Source of the DNA: an uncultured Pseudomonadota bacterium
Lineage (GTDB): Bacteria > Myxococcota_A > UBA796 > GCA-2862545
Direction: 5' to 3'
Assembly (NCBI GenBank): GCA_913061235.1
Contig: CAJXTB010000001.1
Span: 434,001 to 498,000, forward strand
DNA length: 64,000 nucleotides
Part shown: piece by piece, positions 62,247 through 64,000 of the stretch
How positions within the stretch are numbered: position 1 is the first letter of the stretch
How the letters are laid out: the number at the start of each line of letters is the position of its first letter
Translations under genes and position numbers: made by a program
The notes under the pieces: generated by a model
The model's database searches: none
What the model was told of the DNA's origin: nothing
The model's input: only the letters and a program-made list of their open reading frames with translations

Positions 62247-64000
62247 CTACAGTGCAGTGCCTCGGAAGATGTAGATACGGCGCCCGACAACGTCGGACAC
62301 CGCCAAGTCGTTGACTCCGTCATCATCCAGGTCGCCGCAGGCAACATCGAAGGGAGCTACGCCTCGCACGATGACAGTCGTGTCGTTTGGATAGCTACTT
62401 CCTTGTTCGGTGAAGAAGCTGACTAGTCGACTGATGGGCTCCATAACTCCATCAACAACTTCCCCGAACAGCTCGCTGACAAACACGTCGCCAAACGGTG
62501 ACAGGCCACACTGGTCGACCCCTAGAATTGCCCGCTGACCCGCTTGAAGTTGGCCAACGCCGGTCACGCTCTGAACCGACGGATCTAAGTCTGCCAATCC
62601 GAAGGGCTGCCGAGACACCGCCCCCAAGTCCAAGAACGCAGGCGTCAGGCCGCCACCGACGGTGAAATTCAGCTGGGCATCGATACCCAGGAACTGGACA
62701 GTCACCGGAGTGTTGTCCCCGCCAGGCAATCGCGACCCCATCAATCGAAAGGCAAACTGAGCGTCATCTCCTCCAATGGATGCGGATGTCATTAGCGGAG
62801 CAAACGACCGTAACTCCGTATCTAATGAGTTGAACGGTAGGGACAAGGCATGCACGCCAGCGAGGTCATCGACTTCGCCTACAAAGGTCACATGCTTGAT
62901 GAATCCATCAAAGCGAGACGCACCAAAGCTAGTCGCACTTCCACCTTCAAAGCTCGCGAAGGGCGAGTTAGCCTCCAGCGGGGAGCCCGTCCAAGGTCCG
63001 GCGTACAAACGAATTCCGCGTTCGAATGTTCCCCCGCCGACAAGGGGACGCGAACGCTCGCTCGACACGAGAAGGCCACTTCCCCAGCTGGGATTGATGC
63101 CATCCACTACCCTAAGTACTTCGCCAAACTCGACCGGAAAGTCCGTATCTGGAGAAGCAACCAGCGTAGGTAGATCAACGTCCGTACGACGGCCCTCTAG
63201 GTCCGTTGGGTTCCACCAAACGGCGACTCTGTCGCCCGCGTCATCTCCAACAACCCACTCAAGTGTGCCTTGATTGTCGAGATTGGCGAAGTCGACGGCT
63301 GCGCCCTCGTCAGTCCTCGCATGGTCTAGGCGAAGGTCGGCGGACCCTGACGGAATCAGGCCGAGCAGAGGACCGAAGTACGCGCTGGTTCGGTAAGGTT
63401 CATGGACCACAAGGTCATCCACTCCATCCGAGTTCAAATCCAACACACGGATGACTGCCCCTTCGGCGGGGAGAAACGCCAGCGCATCCGCAATCTCCCT
63501 CGGACTCTCCAGACCACATTGGTTTGGCGAACTGTCACAGTTGTCATCGATTCCGTTGTTGCAGATCTCAGGAAGACCTGGGCGAACGTTCGGGTCGTTG
63601 TCATTGCAGTCAGGCCCACCCGCACCAGAGATGCCGTCGCCATCGGCGTCAGTGTCGTTGCCATCGCAGTCTTGATCAACACTGTCGTACCAAATCTCCT
63701 GCGCGTTCGGAGACACACCGGCGTTGCCATCATCACAATCCACACCGCCCACTAGGTCCGGCAGCGCCCCAGCTGGGACAACACATCCAACCTGGGGTGT
63801 GCTCCCGGCAACGCCATCACCATCGGAGTCGACATACCAAGTCGACTCCCCCATTCCGCGGTCATCAACCAAACCATCGCAGTTGTCATCTACACCGTTT
63901 CCGCAGACTTCATCTTGATCAGGATTAACCGCAGGATTGTCATCGTCGCAGTCTGAACCATCCAACTGCCACGCTTCGTGGCCGTCACCATCACGGTCCC
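62247..64000 (-). CDS. MopE-repeat / FG-GAP surface protein (5' end outside window)
   Basis: At least 584 residues; the frame is open at the window edge, so the N-terminus is missing. The visible start has four MopE-type units (DRDGDGHE..., CDDDNPAVNPDQDEVCGNGVDDNCDG, CDDGNAGVSPNAQEIWYDSVDQDCDG, CNDNDPNVRPGLPEICNNGIDDNCD), each a likely metal-binding module. Then come FG-GAP/VCBS-like beta-propeller blades, e.g. VLDLNSDGVDDLVV and the final GDLDDDGVNDLAVSDVVGRRIYIF. It is probably an extracellular calcium-dependent adhesion or structural protein. Its TTG-like apparent start near 63965 is internal. Confidence 0.88.
   Translation of the reverse strand, partial: DRDGDGHEAWQLDGSDCDDDNPAVNPDQDEVCGNGVDDNCDGLVDDRGMGESTWYVDSDGDGVAGSTPQVGCVVPAGALPDLVGGVDCDDGNAGVSPNAQEIWYDSVDQDCDGNDTDADGDGISGAGGPDCNDNDPNVRPGLPEICNNGIDDNCDSSPNQCGLESPREIADALAFLPAEGAVIRVLDLNSDGVDDLVVHEPYRTSAYFGPLLGLIPSGSADLRLDHARTDEGAAVDFANLDNQGTLEWVVGDDAGDRVAVWWNPTDLEGRRTDVDLPTLVASPDTDFPVEFGEVLRVVDGINPSWGSGLLVSSERSRPLVGGGTFERGIRLYAGPWTGSPLEANSPFASFEGGSATSFGASRFDGFIKHVTFVGEVDDLAGVHALSLPFNSLDTELRSFAPLMTSASIGGDDAQFAFRLMGSRLPGGDNTPVTVQFLGIDAQLNFTVGGGLTPAFLDLGAVSRQPFGLADLDPSVQSVTGVGQLQAGQRAILGVDQCGLSPFGDVFVSELFGEVVDGVMEPISRLVSFFTEQGSSYPNDTTVIVRGVAPFDVACGDLDDDGVNDLAVSDVVGRRIYIFRGTAL

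Overview
The window is a GC-rich, gene-dense bacterial chromosome segment that fits a member of the Myxococcota or a related deltaproteobacterial lineage. The clues are a C-terminal MYXO-CTERM sorting signal (gene 27122-28954), MopE-type 'DxDxDG...CDGxDNDCD' metal-binding repeats in two surface proteins (60513-62195, 62247-64000), many lipoproteins with Asp/Thr/Ser- or Pro/Ala-rich linkers, a Ser/Thr kinase, an HDOD protein and signal-peptide-less proteins with disordered N-termini. No tRNA, rRNA, CRISPR array, transposase or integrase was seen.

Layout. 1-3746: the end of an unidentified gene, an ankyrin-tailed orphan and a secreted thioredoxin/TPR protein. 3853-6983: a rightward operon of a His-tailed parvulin lipoprotein, a FabL/FabI-like enoyl-ACP reductase, an IscS/NifS-type cysteine desulfurase and a small zinc-ribbon protein. 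6985-9329: rluF and rluE pseudouridine synthases flanked by a decayed SDR gene tail on one side and a decayed cysteine desulfurase fragment beside an intact SDR gene on the other. 9423-10211: a secreted protein. 10294-15960: a complete Rrf2-sufB-sufC-sufD-sufS-sufT(DUF59) Fe-S assembly operon with start/stop overlaps at most junctions. 16275-25545: an L,D-transpeptidase-like protein, PEP carboxylase, and a giant 1439-residue repeat protein coupled to an outer-membrane-type lipoprotein.

25815-44015: mixed metabolic and envelope genes: uridine phosphorylase, a cupin, the MYXO-CTERM protein, a pectinacetylesterase-like lipoprotein, sucB and sucA (2-oxoglutarate dehydrogenase E2 and E1), an alpha/beta hydrolase, a DUF885 lipoprotein, a Ser/Thr kinase behind a free-methionine-R-sulfoxide reductase, a UPF0182 membrane protein and an SDR. 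44049-53537 (all leftward): a cassette resembling the MoxR / DUF5682 / VWA / SWIM-associated / DUF5691 NTP-dependent systems, here interrupted by an ECF sigma factor, a probable membrane anti-sigma and an HDOD protein. 53613-64000: a VWA lipoprotein, a Cys-rich lipoprotein, an MBL hydrolase, tandem secreted paralogues, a striking fusion of an LtrA membrane domain to a KirBac-type potassium channel, and two convergent MopE-repeat surface proteins.

How the genes work together. The suf operon builds Fe-S clusters and its Rrf2 regulator carries three cysteines suited to sensing them. The second cysteine desulfurase sits in another operon and may supply sulfur for other purposes. SucA, SucB and PEP carboxylase serve the TCA cycle and anaplerosis. 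The most unusual items are the LtrA-KirBac fusion, the interrupted MoxR/DUF5682 cassette, the two signal-less proteins sharing an N-terminal NAxxAxxL motif, and the paired gene remnants around rluF-rluE.
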